Assembly: GCA_033239525.1 (NCBI GenBank) | Contig: BSYO01000009.1 | Span: forward strand, 13,351,299 to 13,415,298 | Length of the DNA stretch: 64,000 nt | Direction: 5' to 3' | Source: Nepenthes gracilis | Taxonomy: Eukaryota > Streptophyta > Magnoliopsida > Caryophyllales > Nepenthaceae | Shown here: positions 1 to 11,282 of the stretch, piece after piece | How positions within the stretch are numbered: the stretch's first letter is position 1 | Layout: each line of letters begins with the position of its first letter | The notes under the pieces: generated by a model | The model's input: only the letters and a program-made list of their open reading frames with translations | Databases searched by the model: none | Told to the model about the DNA's origin: nothing | Made by a program: the position numbers and the translations under genes

Positions 1-146
1 GCCAACTGTCTCTATACTAGTGAAAGTCTAAAGAAAGGAGAACGAAGAGCTTTCAAGTTGGTAACGCTAGTTGAGGGCAACGCCGTCGACTTAGTTGCAT
101 TGGCGATTGGCTCTCAAGAGAGGTATTCGCTAAAGTTGAGTGAGAG

Positions 147-1013
147 GTGAGGACAAAAGGAGACAATGAGGAGGTTCTCAAAATGCCCCTTCGTCACACC
201 AAAAGGAGGCAGCAAGAGCTGATTTCTTGCGATTCTTCTAAAGGATTGGTCAGCATAACCAAACCATTCTCTCCTTTATCCATTATGGAGGAGGTCATGA
301 AGATTGAAGAGGTCTACATGAAAGCATTCCAACTGCCTGCAGGGGAGCCTTCGCATCAGGTGAATATCGATGGGTTGGATCTTGCTGGCATCAATCCGCT
401 TTTGCTCTCTATTATCGATGTCGTCATTCCGGTAGAGGGGTGCCCGGACAAGCCAATCGGCCTCTTGGGTGCTGCTGAACAAGGAGTCGCTATCCTGGTT
501 TTCTCATTGCTAAAGGAAAAGGTCACTGCACCTTATGCCACCCCTATTGAAGAGGCGATGTAAGGTGACGGTGCTGTGAAGGAGGTTACTACGGATGAGC
601 TGGAGGCTGAGGCTACAAAAGACGCCAAATGGGGGAATGGAGAGCCGCTTGGGAGCTTAGACCCCATTCCCTTTTCGTCAGGTTGCTCGTATCTTGCAAA
701 GCTTTTTGCTGCGAGAGCAAGCAACTCCAAGGATGGTGCCCTGGGTAAGTATGCCGCCCATTTTGCTAGAGAGGAGCCGGGAGTTATCCAAGAAATTAAG
801 GTGCCCATGGAGAGTGGTATTGAAGCCGGCGTTGCTCAAGATGCGCCTTAGTCGGAGGCAGTGACATTAACAGCCCTAGAGAACTTAGGCGTTGTGCCTT
901 TGGCTTCTTTGTCTAGGGCTCCTCCAGAACTCTAGTAGGAGGAGTGGCCTTTCAAGGAGGTACGGAGTTTCACTGGTTCTCCTTCTCCATGCCTACTGAT
1001 GTCATCACTTTAA
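147..1013 (+). pseudogene. decayed open frame of unknown origin
   Basis: One reading frame stays open from the ATG at 147 to the TAA at 1011-1013 except for stops at 561-563, 849-851 and the TAG pair at 933-938, so about 285 codons share a single frame. The product would be acidic and rich in Glu, Ala and Pro, with a basic patch near the start (HTKRRQQ). I see no catalytic motif, membrane segment or zinc finger. The frame is followed by retrotransposon LTR sequence, so it may be accessory or gag-like coding sequence of an unplaced element, or a host gene relic. I do not recognise it. Confidence 0.4.
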
Positions 1014-1553
1014 TCACTGACTTTTTACTTACAACCACAAGACGGGCTCTGCCTGCTAGAAGCTTGTGTTCGCTGATGGGGCGTGCAATGCGTCAGCATG
1101 AGGCTAAAATCCTATGCTTGTTGCGGATGCACATTAACTTACTCGAGTTTAGGGAGATGAAAGCATGGGCGACCCACCTCGACCTTTAGTGTGACAGCAA
1201 TTTTTCAACATGAAAGATGTTAATGTACACTAAGTAACATGGCAAATATACCGCTTGCTAACTAGATAACATCTAATGATACTTATTGATATGCAAATGC
1301 TCAAGTGTCATTTAACTTGGGCCCAATAGCCTTAACCTATAGTTTGGCCTCTCATTTGTTAATAGCCAAGTATAGTCATTAACCCTTGACAACCCTTGCC
1401 CCAATACATAAACGATCACATTAATTTGATTTTTTTGAAATTCTATTGAAAATACATGATACTTTTTTGAGAGACTACTTTTTTAATGATAGGTTTGGCC
1501 CTAGAAAGGTTCTAGAGGATTCCCCTACTCCACATGAGAAGTCTCTATAGGTT
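1014..1553. other. non-coding stretch
   Basis: No sustained reading frame and no repeat that I could match elsewhere in the window. It ends at the left target duplication (AGGTT, 1549-1553) of the solo Tat-like LTR that follows. Confidence 0.5.
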
Positions 1554-2096
1554 TGGTACGTCTCTAAATTTAAATTATTGTACGGATTACAGTGTCACCT
1601 GATCTCTCATAAATTGACAAATTAAAATAGATTCGATCTCCGTCATTGATAACCTAAATCCTGCACACCACAGCAGATAAATAAGAGGTTAAATGATGGC
1701 GGGGCTCACTTCTTAGTATATCCTCTAATATTTAAGCCAGTAATCTTTCTACAATTGAGAGAAAGATAGGTGGATGCAAAAATGTGTGAATGCACGTAGG
1801 TGGGGAACTAAATGTTTTGTGGAGGATAAGGCTCCAAGAGATACACTCGATGGAGAGTGGCTTAGAGAGAAAGGGCATTCGAAGGCTGAGTGGCTTGAGA
1901 AGCTGGTCACTCGTTGTAATATCTCAAATTCCCATTTGATTTATTTTGGATAAAATTATTATTCTGGATAATTTAAATGTGATTGAATATATATATATAT
2001 ATATTATAAAATTTTAGAGAATATTCAGATCAATTAAATTGATGCACAAGGAACACCGGTATTAACGCTCGAGCGTCGATTGAATTATAAAAGAAA

Positions 2097-2209
<113 letters not shown>

Positions 2210-3377
2210 GGGGAAGAGGGGCAGCAGAGGAAGAAAAAGAAAAGAAGAGGAGGAAAAATAGAGGGAAGGAGAAGAAGGGCAGGCGCAGCAGCTGACCATT
2301 CATTGGAGAATCGACACTAGAAATGGAAACTAAGTAGCCCTCTCTATGATTTCTCTCCCTATTATTTAAGAAATATAGTGGTGTGATTGGAAGAGAGGCG
2401 CGCACAAACCAAACACAGCAACTGCCATCGTTGCCGCTATTGCCGGAAGAAATGCAAGAAGTTGAGGCAAGAATCCTTACTTTCTCTTTGTCAATGTTGA
2501 TTCTCTACTTGCATAAACCAATTTTAAGAGAAATTGGCTGAAATTTTGGTAATGTATAAACCAGGTGAAATAGAGCTGTGACTCTGGCTAGCAAGGAAGA
2601 ATGAGGAGGAGGAGAGAAAGAAGAGAAGAGGGAGAGGCAGCATGGCCAAAGAAGGAAGAAGAAGGAAGTAGGAAGGGGGAGCAGAGCAAAAGAGGGGGGT
2701 TACACGTGAGAGGCAACAATGCGCAAGAGGTAGCGGTGCGCAAAAGGCAGTGCCGCATCGGAGGCAGTGGCACAAAAAAGGCTGAGAGAGAAGTGCGCAG
2801 TTTGGGTACCTCAGAGTATCTATCTGACATATTTATTTTGTATAATATTGAGGTAAGTATCTGTAAGCTATATAATTTATCTAATTTCATGTCTGATGAT
2901 ATTTATTTATGTTTTAAAAGTTTCATTTATATGCATGTTATTTTTATAAACCCAATCTGTTTATTATGTATATGAATGTATGATTTACTAGTTAATTTGG
3001 AAATTTTGTTAGGTTTTATAATTTTGGAGGATTTTTCTGATATCCAAAAGTTGTTGTACAAGAGCTTGGCTAAGAAGTAGCAGTTTTGGATTGTGCTAGT
3101 TCGAAATCTCACAGAATAGAAGGAGGTTTTGACCGGTAGAGAAGTAGGCGGTGGAGCAGATGTGATGAAGTGCAAGAATGGGAGTATATTGGTGCGGAAC
3201 CGTGGTGGTCTGGGAACCAGTGGGTCGATTTATATGGGACCGTAGTTGTCCGAGACCCAAATGGGTCAATATGTGTGGAAATGGAGGAGTTTGAGACCTT
3301 GTTGGGTTGGCATTCGTGTGGGACTATAGCGATTCAAGACCCTAATGGGTCGATGTGCAATCCAATAATATGAGATG

Positions 3378-3712
3378 GTCGAAAGTTACATGCCTAAATT
3401 GTAATTAGGATCTAATGATATGTGATAGCTTAGATTTATAGGCCTAAAATATAGTCGGGATTCAATGATATGAGATGGTCGAGAATTGTCGACCCAAAAT
3501 ATAGTCAGGATCCAATAATATGATTGGCTAAGAGTTACAGGCATAAAATATAATCGGAATTTAATAATATGAGATGGCCGAGTGTTGCAGGCCTAAAATG
3601 TAGTTGGAATCCAATGATATGTAATGGTTGAGGGTTACAAATCTAAAATATAGTTGGGATCCAATAATATGTGTTGGCATAGAATTGCCGACTTAAAACG
3701 TAGCTGTACATG
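3378..3712 (+). repeat. roughly 58-base tandem repeat in the LTR
   Basis: About six diverged units, each with a GATATGAGATGGTCGAG-like part, then a CCTAAAATATAGTCGGGATCCAA-like part broken by substitutions. Two shorter copies of the same unit occur at about 41000-41060 in the family D solo LTR, so the repeat predates the split of these LTR families. There is no sign that it codes. Confidence 0.75.
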
Positions 3713-4959
3713 TGTAGTGGGTTTCAATATATGTGGCAGAGTATCAGAGCGCAATTTGTTCTAATTAAGTTTCGATGAAACGGTGTGATTGTATCAAATA
3801 TTTGTTACTGGCCATTGGATTTGGTTTCAGGGTTGGTGAGCAGATTTTTGATTTTGACAAATTGGATTTGCTGTCTGTTTTGATATTTGATTATTTACGA
3901 GCTCTCCATCTAATATCTATATATATATGTTTTATATATGTATAAAACGATGCTTGCTATACTTTCGGCTCATTTTTTTATTTTATCTATTCAGATATGT
4001 AGAAGGCTGAGATTCTTTGTAGAAACTGAACGAACTTTGGTGAGGCATCACTCGATTCGGTGAGTTCAGTATCTTTTATGTGTTTGATTCACGTAAGTTG
4101 CCTTTCTCCATTATTTCAATTGGGTTTGTTATGAGTTTTACTTGGACATTCGTGATTGGCCAAGAGTAGGCCATGGGATTGTTTAATGAGAACTGTTGGA
4201 TTTAATTTATTATATAGATGAGTTGTCATGTTTGGATACTTCCCTTATAATATTTTAGAGTATGACATGTTTATATTATTCGGGCGGTTATCCGATTAGG
4301 TCCTATGTGGGTTTTTAATTTGTCGATATTGAGTTGACCTGCTTGGTCTGAGTTTATGATACTCGTAGGTCAAGTGGTCCATGAGAAAGTAGTCTGATGA
4401 TTTTTATTGGGGGGTGCTTATGAGTTTCAACCTTTCGATCCCCCTTCTTATTTGAGAGAAGTGGGATTTATAGATCTGGAGTCAGGGTTGCCTCGTTGGG
4501 GCTTTTATGGTTGATGTTTGCTTTTTCCGCTGTCTTCGGAGAGCATGTCTGGGGATTAGGATAGCTTTCATGACTCTTCTTGGGGACACCAAAGGGCTAT
4601 GCGTGACATCTCGGGATAAACCTTTGCTTGGGTGGAGATCCTGCGAATTTCAGCTAAGGTGTTAGGACAGCTGTTGTGGCCACGTGCGATAGGCTCTTCT
4701 TGCCCATGCATGTTGCGTTGCCAGAGCCATTGGTGGCCATACAGGAAGGGCAATCATGAGCCTCACACCACATGTAGCCCTGATCCCCTGCTCCTTATTG
4801 GGTCATTCCTGGTCAACCAGTTAAGGCCTCCTGCACCATAGTTTTAGCCTTCACCTTGATGGATTGCATGTTGGGTAGCTGCTATTCGGGCTTTTGTTTC
4901 GAACGAGCGATTGTTGGGCCATTTTTTTTTCCTCTAGGTTGGGTCTTTTGAATCCATCA

Positions 4960-5621
4960 CGGTTGATAACAATCATTAATTTACTATTGTTAAATAATTA
5001 TCATATTTAAATATCAAAACACAATTATTATAAAAAATTAATTAAAAATATAACTATTAGTATTTTTTTAAGAAAAAAGTCCTCTTTTACAAATTTTGTA
5101 TATAATTAGAAAAAATAAATTTGTTAGTTAAACAATACACTTATTTATAAATTGTGTTTAATAAATATTATATTTTGATACATAACTTTTTATTAATCCC
5201 AAAAATAAAAAAATTAAAAAACATTTCCAAATCAACCTGCAAATATAATTAAATTTATGATAAAATTTGAACTCATATTAGGATAATCTTGAAATAATAA
5301 TTATTTAAAATTTTAAGATAAATTTTTCTCAATTAAAAATACAATCCGCATATATACTTAACATAAATAATACATTCGGCCTATAAGGATGTAAGGCAGC
5401 ATTAATAGAAGTGATGCCTTGACATCAATTTGACAATTTATATCAATACAACCTATAAAATATAATATTATCCTAAAATTTATGATAAAATAGAATAAAT
5501 TATGAAAAATTATTAAATATTTTTTATTATGAATTATAAATAATTTAATTTTAATTATTAGAATAATATTTCTACAATTCAACAATAAATTTATACTTCT
5601 ACAAATATAAGCTTTTACAAC
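4960..5621. other. AT-rich spacer with no gene
   Basis: Strongly AT-rich sequence with short homopolymer runs and no sustained reading frame. It lies between two Tat-like LTR copies and could be ancestral host DNA or an unrecognised element. Confidence 0.5.
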
Positions 5622-5872
5622 TGATACATTCTTAGATCTAAATTATTGTATATAATAGTGAGCCACATGATCTTCCCTGGATGGTCAAATTAAAATGGGT
5701 CTGATCTCCATCGTCGCAAATCTAAATTCTGTACAATACAACGAACAAATAAGAAGTCAGATGATGCCGACACTCGTTCATTGATACATTTTTCAATATT
5801 CAAACTAGTAATCTTTTTATAGGAAATGAAGGATCGAGGATGCAAATGATGTTGATACACGAGTATAAGGAT
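5622..5872 (-). mobile_element. truncated Tat-like LTR
   Basis: It begins TGATACATTCTTAG on the plus strand, matching the minus-sense terminus of the Tat-like LTRs at 1554 and 35030 for about 250 bases, including the AATAAGA..TCAG(A)TGAT block. It then changes abruptly into gypsy integrase sequence at about 5873. The rest of the LTR is absent, so it is a fragment. Confidence 0.6.
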
Positions 5873-6489
5873 TGAGTATTTGGAGGGTTGTTGTGGACTA
5901 ATTGACAAAGTAGACACACTTCCTCGCAATGAGATTGATGCACTCTTTGGATCAAATTGCCAAACTTTACATTGATCAGATAGTGAAATTACACGGGGTA
6001 CTAGCTAGAATGGTTTCAAATTAAGACTTAAGATTCATCTCATAATTCTGGAGAAGCTTACATATAGAATTAGGAATGTGATTGAAGTCTAGCACTATGT
6101 TTAATCCTTAGATTGATGGCCAAATAGAGAGGACTATCCAAATACTCAAGAACATGCTTAGGAGCTCAGTTTTAGAGTTAGGTGGAAGCTCAAGCACGTA
6201 TTTATTACTCACAAAGTTTGCATATAACAACTTTCAAGCTAGCTTTGGGATGGTGCTATTTGAATATTTATAAGAGACGAAATGTCGATCACTTGTAAGT
6301 TAGGAGAAGGTTGGAGATTGATAGATATTGGGGCCACACTTTATACAAGAGATTGAAGAGAAGATCTACTTGATAGGGGAGTACATATAGGTAGCCTACA
6401 GTCAATAGAAAATCTACACAGATAAGAAGTGATGTGATCTAAGCATTGAAGTTGGCAACGCTTTTTTTCTCAAGGTGTCCTACACTAGG
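5873..6489 (+). pseudogene. Ty3/gypsy integrase fragment
   Basis: The plus strand encodes a decayed chromovirus-type integrase core. The first catalytic aspartate block reads VVVD then a stop. The second block, after KLHGVLARMVSN, has lost its aspartate to Asn. The glutamate block is visible as DGQIERTIQ, followed by FAYNN and the start of the C-terminal FFLKVS block. At least six in-frame stops make it dead. It is cut at 6490 by the family A LTR, whose insertion separated the rest of pol; I did not find the missing downstream part. It aligns well with the integrase of the 8960-17992 element. Confidence 0.85.
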
Positions 6490-9400
6490 TGTGACGGAAC
6501 GAGTTAGTTTTCTCTAATAACCTCCGTTAATAAACATATCAAACTAATACCCAAAATTAAATAACATGAAATTCTGCAGAAAATTGGGCAAAATTTTTTT
6601 TAAATATGGGCCAAAATTATACATACAACCTATATAAATAAACCTGTATAACACACAAAAATAGCCAATTTTTAAGATTCTGCCAGAATCACAATATTTC
6701 ACACAAGATTCACAATTGTCATATCATCCATAGTTCCAACACAGTATTTCTATTACTATATTGGATTTATGAGAGATGTCATCTAGGACCATAACAAAAT
6801 CCAATATCACAAGCAAATATTGCTGAAGCAAATTAAAACCACAAAATTATCTATGGAAGCTAAATGATATATTCATCATCGTCATATACAACAATAAACT
6901 AACTAAACTATTTACATTCTATTATATTAAAGATATACAAAACTATAAGTCCTCAGAATTTAGCCGATCTCTTTAGCTTATCTCCTACTTTACTCTAACT
7001 AATCGGGTGCCAACTCGTAACTTTTATTTGGAAGGATGAAGAAGCATGAGTTAAAAGTCCAACAAGTACATCATAACAAGGCACTGAATAATAATAACAA
7101 AATTAAATAGGGAAAAGATATAGGAACAGGAAAAGGATGCATAACAGAAACTTAAATTGACATGCTTGGGATATAATTCTCTTCTTTTCTTTGGAATATA
7201 AACATCACAAAATTATTCATTTTTGTGAACCCGGGCTAGTAGACCCCACCAGTTAGAGGAACGAATAATCGATGGTAGATTATATTCACTCTACACAATC
7301 AAAGGCCAGAAACAGAATAAAAATATCCCTTCTAGTATGATTAGATACAGTACTACCTCCTGAAGGCAGGTCAGTCTCAGAATCTATTCTCCTGACCGTA
7401 ACGCCCTGAAAAAGGGCAGACCACGTATAACTCCATGGACGGAGTTATCATCGATTACCATTGTAACGTCCTAAGGCATGCCCCTAATATCACCCGCTAT
7501 AACAAGCGGCGAGGATAATTCCTTTTAGCTTCCACTGTCACACTAGTAACTTGTCTGGGGGCGTTACCCGTCAAAAACATAAATGTGGATCCTAATTTTA
7601 TGATTACCTATTTCTTTTGAGGGAGTTCTATCAGATTCTTTTCACAAATATCTTCCTCTAGGAGATCAGATTCATCTTTTCACAGATATCTCCGTCCAGG
7701 AGATCAGATTTATCAATTCCTATCTAGTTATTCATGTACTTATTGTCTTACTTGAAGATTTCAGTCTTTTTATAACTTTACTTTTATATGAATATCATAA
7801 ACAGAAGAAAGATCCAGAATTCTTACCATTGAAGAGCAGATTAACTTTGAGAGCTTTCGGATGTGAAATTCTTTCACAAATGCAAATATTAGAGCTTCCA
7901 GATTATTTGATTGGATTTATACAAATATACGTATCATTTGATTAGCAGTTAAAGATAGGAAAATTATGCAAAATATCGTCCGAAGTTCTCAGATGAACAG
8001 TATTTGTGAACAGTGCATGTGAACAATGCACCGATGCATATATTGATTTATTCTCGAAATTTTGGATATCCAACAGGTAATTTATCGAACCCATTGTATG
8101 GGTAACTGTAATCCCAAGTTAATTTATATATTAAACTCCAAATTGAAGCTCAAACGGTGTCTGGGCATGGGTCAAAGGCTTCGCGAACGAAATTTCATCA
8201 AATTTCACAAATTCGGATACCCAATCGGCAAATGAACTTACCAAAGTCATGCATAATCATATTCTAATCCCAAATAAATTAAAAGCCCCAAAAATCGAAG
8301 CCAGAAACCACCCGTGAGTAGGGTTAGGGTTTTACGAACGGGAATTCATATAATTCCACCAAATCGAATACTCAATCGACAAATTAACATACCTAGGGTG
8401 TGGGTAATAGTATTCTAGTCTCAATTTATGCAAAAATCCCAAAAATCGAGGGTCAAAATCCACCCGATCACGCATGAACAGTACCTGTGTGTGGGTGAGG
8501 GTTTTGGATGTGCACAACGGTGCAAAAACAATGAATCGGACGATGAATTTCACATATATGCATAATTAGACTATAGGCATCACAATGATATATATGGGGT
8601 CGGATATCGGGACAAAATACTCGAAGGGGATTGAACGAAAATCAACCAAAACGGAAGAAAAATGGTATAGATGTACTTGCCTTGATGTGCTCTACAACTT
8701 TTCCAACTAGCTCGAAGCCAGAATCGGACCCGAAGGCCTCCATTTTTCCTTATTCGCTTTCGTGCGATTCCTCCTCTTGTCGGGCTCCATGGCTGCTGCC
8801 GCTGCTCCACTGGCTACGCCAGCCAGCCACTGCCATGCACGGACGTTGCCGGCCGCCGCTAACCCATACACCATAGACGTCGGCACCGGCACTGGCACCG
8901 TTCTCATCCTCTCTCTTTCTCTCCCCCAAACCCTTGCCAATGCCCCCTCTCTCTCTATTTGTGACAGTCTGGCCTTATTCCATCACATAAAGTCGCCGTC
9001 AAGCCTAAATCCTTGCCTCAAAATAAATTAATAGGTGATAATTAGGTGGACATAAAAATTTTTCTTTTCTTTCATATGAATAAACCTTTCTTTTATACAC
9101 AGGATTGCTTGAGGCCAAACTACATGAGCTGGCCTTTCGATATTAATTTCATATAAGTCCGGCCAACGCTCAGGTTAGACGGACCTGAATGCTTTGAGAT
9201 GCTTTCTAGAATTATCAATTCCATTTATCCAAAAAGTAATCACGGAAACACGCTAACATCCATAGATTCATATACAGTAGAACTGTTTTACAAGTCTTCT
9301 CAAAACATCAAAAAGAAATAAATCAAGTTATTCATTGATCAGCTCTGGCCAGCTATGCCGTCTAGCTACTTCATATGGTTCTACTCAACTTCGTCCTCCA

Positions 9401-10009
9401 TAAGCCTCTCATCTTCTAAAAAGTGGCAAGAGTAAGTTACAAAGCCCAACAAGATACTCACATGCAGAAAACATAAACACACATATAATCAGATCAAAAT
9501 AAGGATACATATCATAACTTTAATATATAAAATCCTCATATAATTTCTTCTTTAGTTCAGAATGTCCTTATTCTTATTATCTTATCTTTAGAAAATTCAT
9601 AAAAACTATTCCAAATTCTTATCATTTTTAGGGACCGGACGGGAGCGGATAACATCGATGAAGGGTTGTATATTACCCCACAACCTAAGGCCGTATCCTC
9701 TCATTATGCTCCCCGAGGCGGGAGGTAATGCCTTTAACCCGGCATACGGGGCCGTAGTCCAAAAGTCTTATGCCACCAAAAGTCTCCCCCCGTGGCTCAG
9801 GAGACAGTCCTCGAGTGTCACTCCAATATCCTTCATCCATCTTTAACAGCAAATTTAATGAAAACTCGGTTCTTAGTTCATGTCTTTTAACGGCCATCCG
9901 TCATAGTTCGAAAGTCAAAAGTCGTAGAGTTCCACTAACTATCCGGATTACATACATTTTTCTTGTTTTTAACATCATCAGTTGAAGTTCGTATCATCTT
10001 AAGCCGAAG

Positions 10010-10490
10010 TTCTTTTCTTAGAAGCCAGAGTCCATTTTTCCTTAAAACTGAAGGTCTTTTCAACAAAAATCGGAGTTCAAAAGTAGGAGTTCTTTTTTAA
10101 CAAAAGCCGGAGTTCTTTTTACTGAAAACTGGAATTCTTTTTACTAAAAAGCCGGAGTTCTTTTCCTGAAAAGCCGGAGTCCTTTTTACTGAAAGCCGGA
10201 GTTCTTTTTCTCAAAAGCCGGAGTTCTTTTTCAACAAAAGTCGAAGTTCTAAATTCGGAGTTTCTTTCCAACAAAGGCCGGAGTTCTTTTTATTGAAAGT
10301 CGGAGTTCTTTTTCAAAAGGCGGAGTTCTTTTCTTAATAAGGCGGAGCTTTTTTTTAAAAAGGCGGAGTTCTTTTTTTTAAAAGGTGGAGTTCTTTTTTT
10401 AATAAAGCGGAGTTCATTTTCAAAAGGCGGAGTTCTTTTTCAAAAGGCGGAGTTCTTTTCTTAATAAGGCAGAGTTCTTTTTCTTTAAAC
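10010..10490. repeat. GCCGGAGTTCTTTT minisatellite in the LTR
   Basis: About 18 to 20 diverged units of 20 to 35 bases, each with a GCCGGAGTTC or GGCGGAGTTC core followed by a T-run and an AAAA-rich spacer. The same array occupies the same position in the 5' LTR (about 16920-17325) and in the solo LTR at 42671 (about 43625-44600, expanded). In the sense of the element it lies downstream of the TATA box, so it would be in the 5' leader of the transcript, with core GAACTCCGGC. Confidence 0.85.
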
Positions 10491-10772
10491 ATGCAACTAT
10501 CAAAGTTTATACAAATCGACAAATAATTGGACTTTAAGCAGAACAAAATCGACATCATGAATATCATTATATCAAAGGAACATAACAAACATCATATATA
10601 CTGAAATATAAGTTCATAAAAATATCAGATATACTAGCACTGTAAACATGCATAAACATGAACTTAAAACAGGATGAGTGCTCTTACCTGGATTTCATTT
10701 ACTTTGCATTGAACTTTTGATCTCCCTTTACTAGAAAACTCTATTGCGTGCCTTTTCTCACGCCCTCTAGTT

Positions 10773-10783
10773 CTTATTTATAG
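10773..10783 (-). promoter_or_regulatory. TATA box of the family B LTR
   Basis: The minus strand reads CTATAAATAAG, about 450 bases from the LTR start. The equivalent box is present at about 17609-17617 in the 5' LTR and 45001-45009 in the solo LTR. All three are preceded in sense by a GGCC or GGGC block, so the promoter position is conserved. Confidence 0.7.
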
Positions 10784-11233
10784 GCCTTGGGTCTGGTAGC
10801 CATCGTTTGGTTTGGCCACACTGGGGGGTGTATGTTATTTATGGCTTTACATTCAATTGGTTATACTAGGGGGAATGTTTCCGCGTATGTTATTTATGGT
10901 TTTTCATTCCCGAAGAGTTTTCTTATTAAATTATTTAAGGGTGATGTTTCTCATTTATATTCATTCCGGTCAACTAACTGGTGTTGACTGGATTACTTTC
11001 CTCTTTCCCGTCCTTCCTTCCATTCACGTTTTCCAGTCAATATTTTACGTTGACCGGATAACGCCTTCCGGTCAACATTTTACGTTGATCGGATTACGTC
11101 TTTCGGTCAACACTCGTTGACCGGATTACTCCTTAACGCCTTCCGGTCAACACTTGTTAACCGGATTACTATCCTTAGGTAATTTTAACTTGATATCGAA
11201 AATTTTCTATATTTTGGGATTTGGGCCATTATA

Positions 11234-11248
11234 ATCTCCCTCACTTAC
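11234..11248 (-). promoter_or_regulatory. polypurine tract of the chromovirus
   Basis: The complement of this stretch is purine-rich (AGTGAGGGAGAT) and abuts the 3' LTR, as expected for the plus-strand primer of an LTR retrotransposon. A matching tract (AGTAGGGGAGAA) precedes the family A LTR at 18276, and AGTGATGGAGAA precedes the LARD 3' LTR at 49974. Confidence 0.75.
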
Positions 11249-11282
11249 AGGAATTTCGTCATCGAAATTTTAAATAAAGTTA

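Larger units (their letters stand above)
8960..11233 (-). repeat. family B LTR (3' LTR of the chromovirus)
   Basis: Plus-strand ends are TGTGACAG and CCATTATA. The second should read TTACA by comparison with the other copies, so the LTR's first TG (minus sense) has become TA. U3 is about 450 bases (10784-11233), followed by a TATA box and then an unusually long R-U5 part of about 1.8 kb that contains the CCGGAGTTC-type minisatellite. Repeated CGGTCAAC..GTTGACCGG blocks occur in U3 (10965-11165). Confidence 0.9.

Noticed and set aside
3734..3755. Primer-binding site at GTATCAGAGC ending an LTR at 3734
   Set aside because: Kept only as an alternative: LTR-type sequence homologous to the other copies continues to about 4.0 kb and beyond, and CTCGT edges favour 4491.
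4568..4841. Overlapping frames with Trp/Cys-rich products near 4.6-4.8 kb
   Set aside because: They fall within the second half of a solo Tat-like LTR, and neither has a recognisable domain.
10010..10490. Regular repeats with spacers resembling a CRISPR array
   Set aside because: Units are degenerate and vary from 20 to 35 bases, spacers are low complexity, and the context is a plant LTR.
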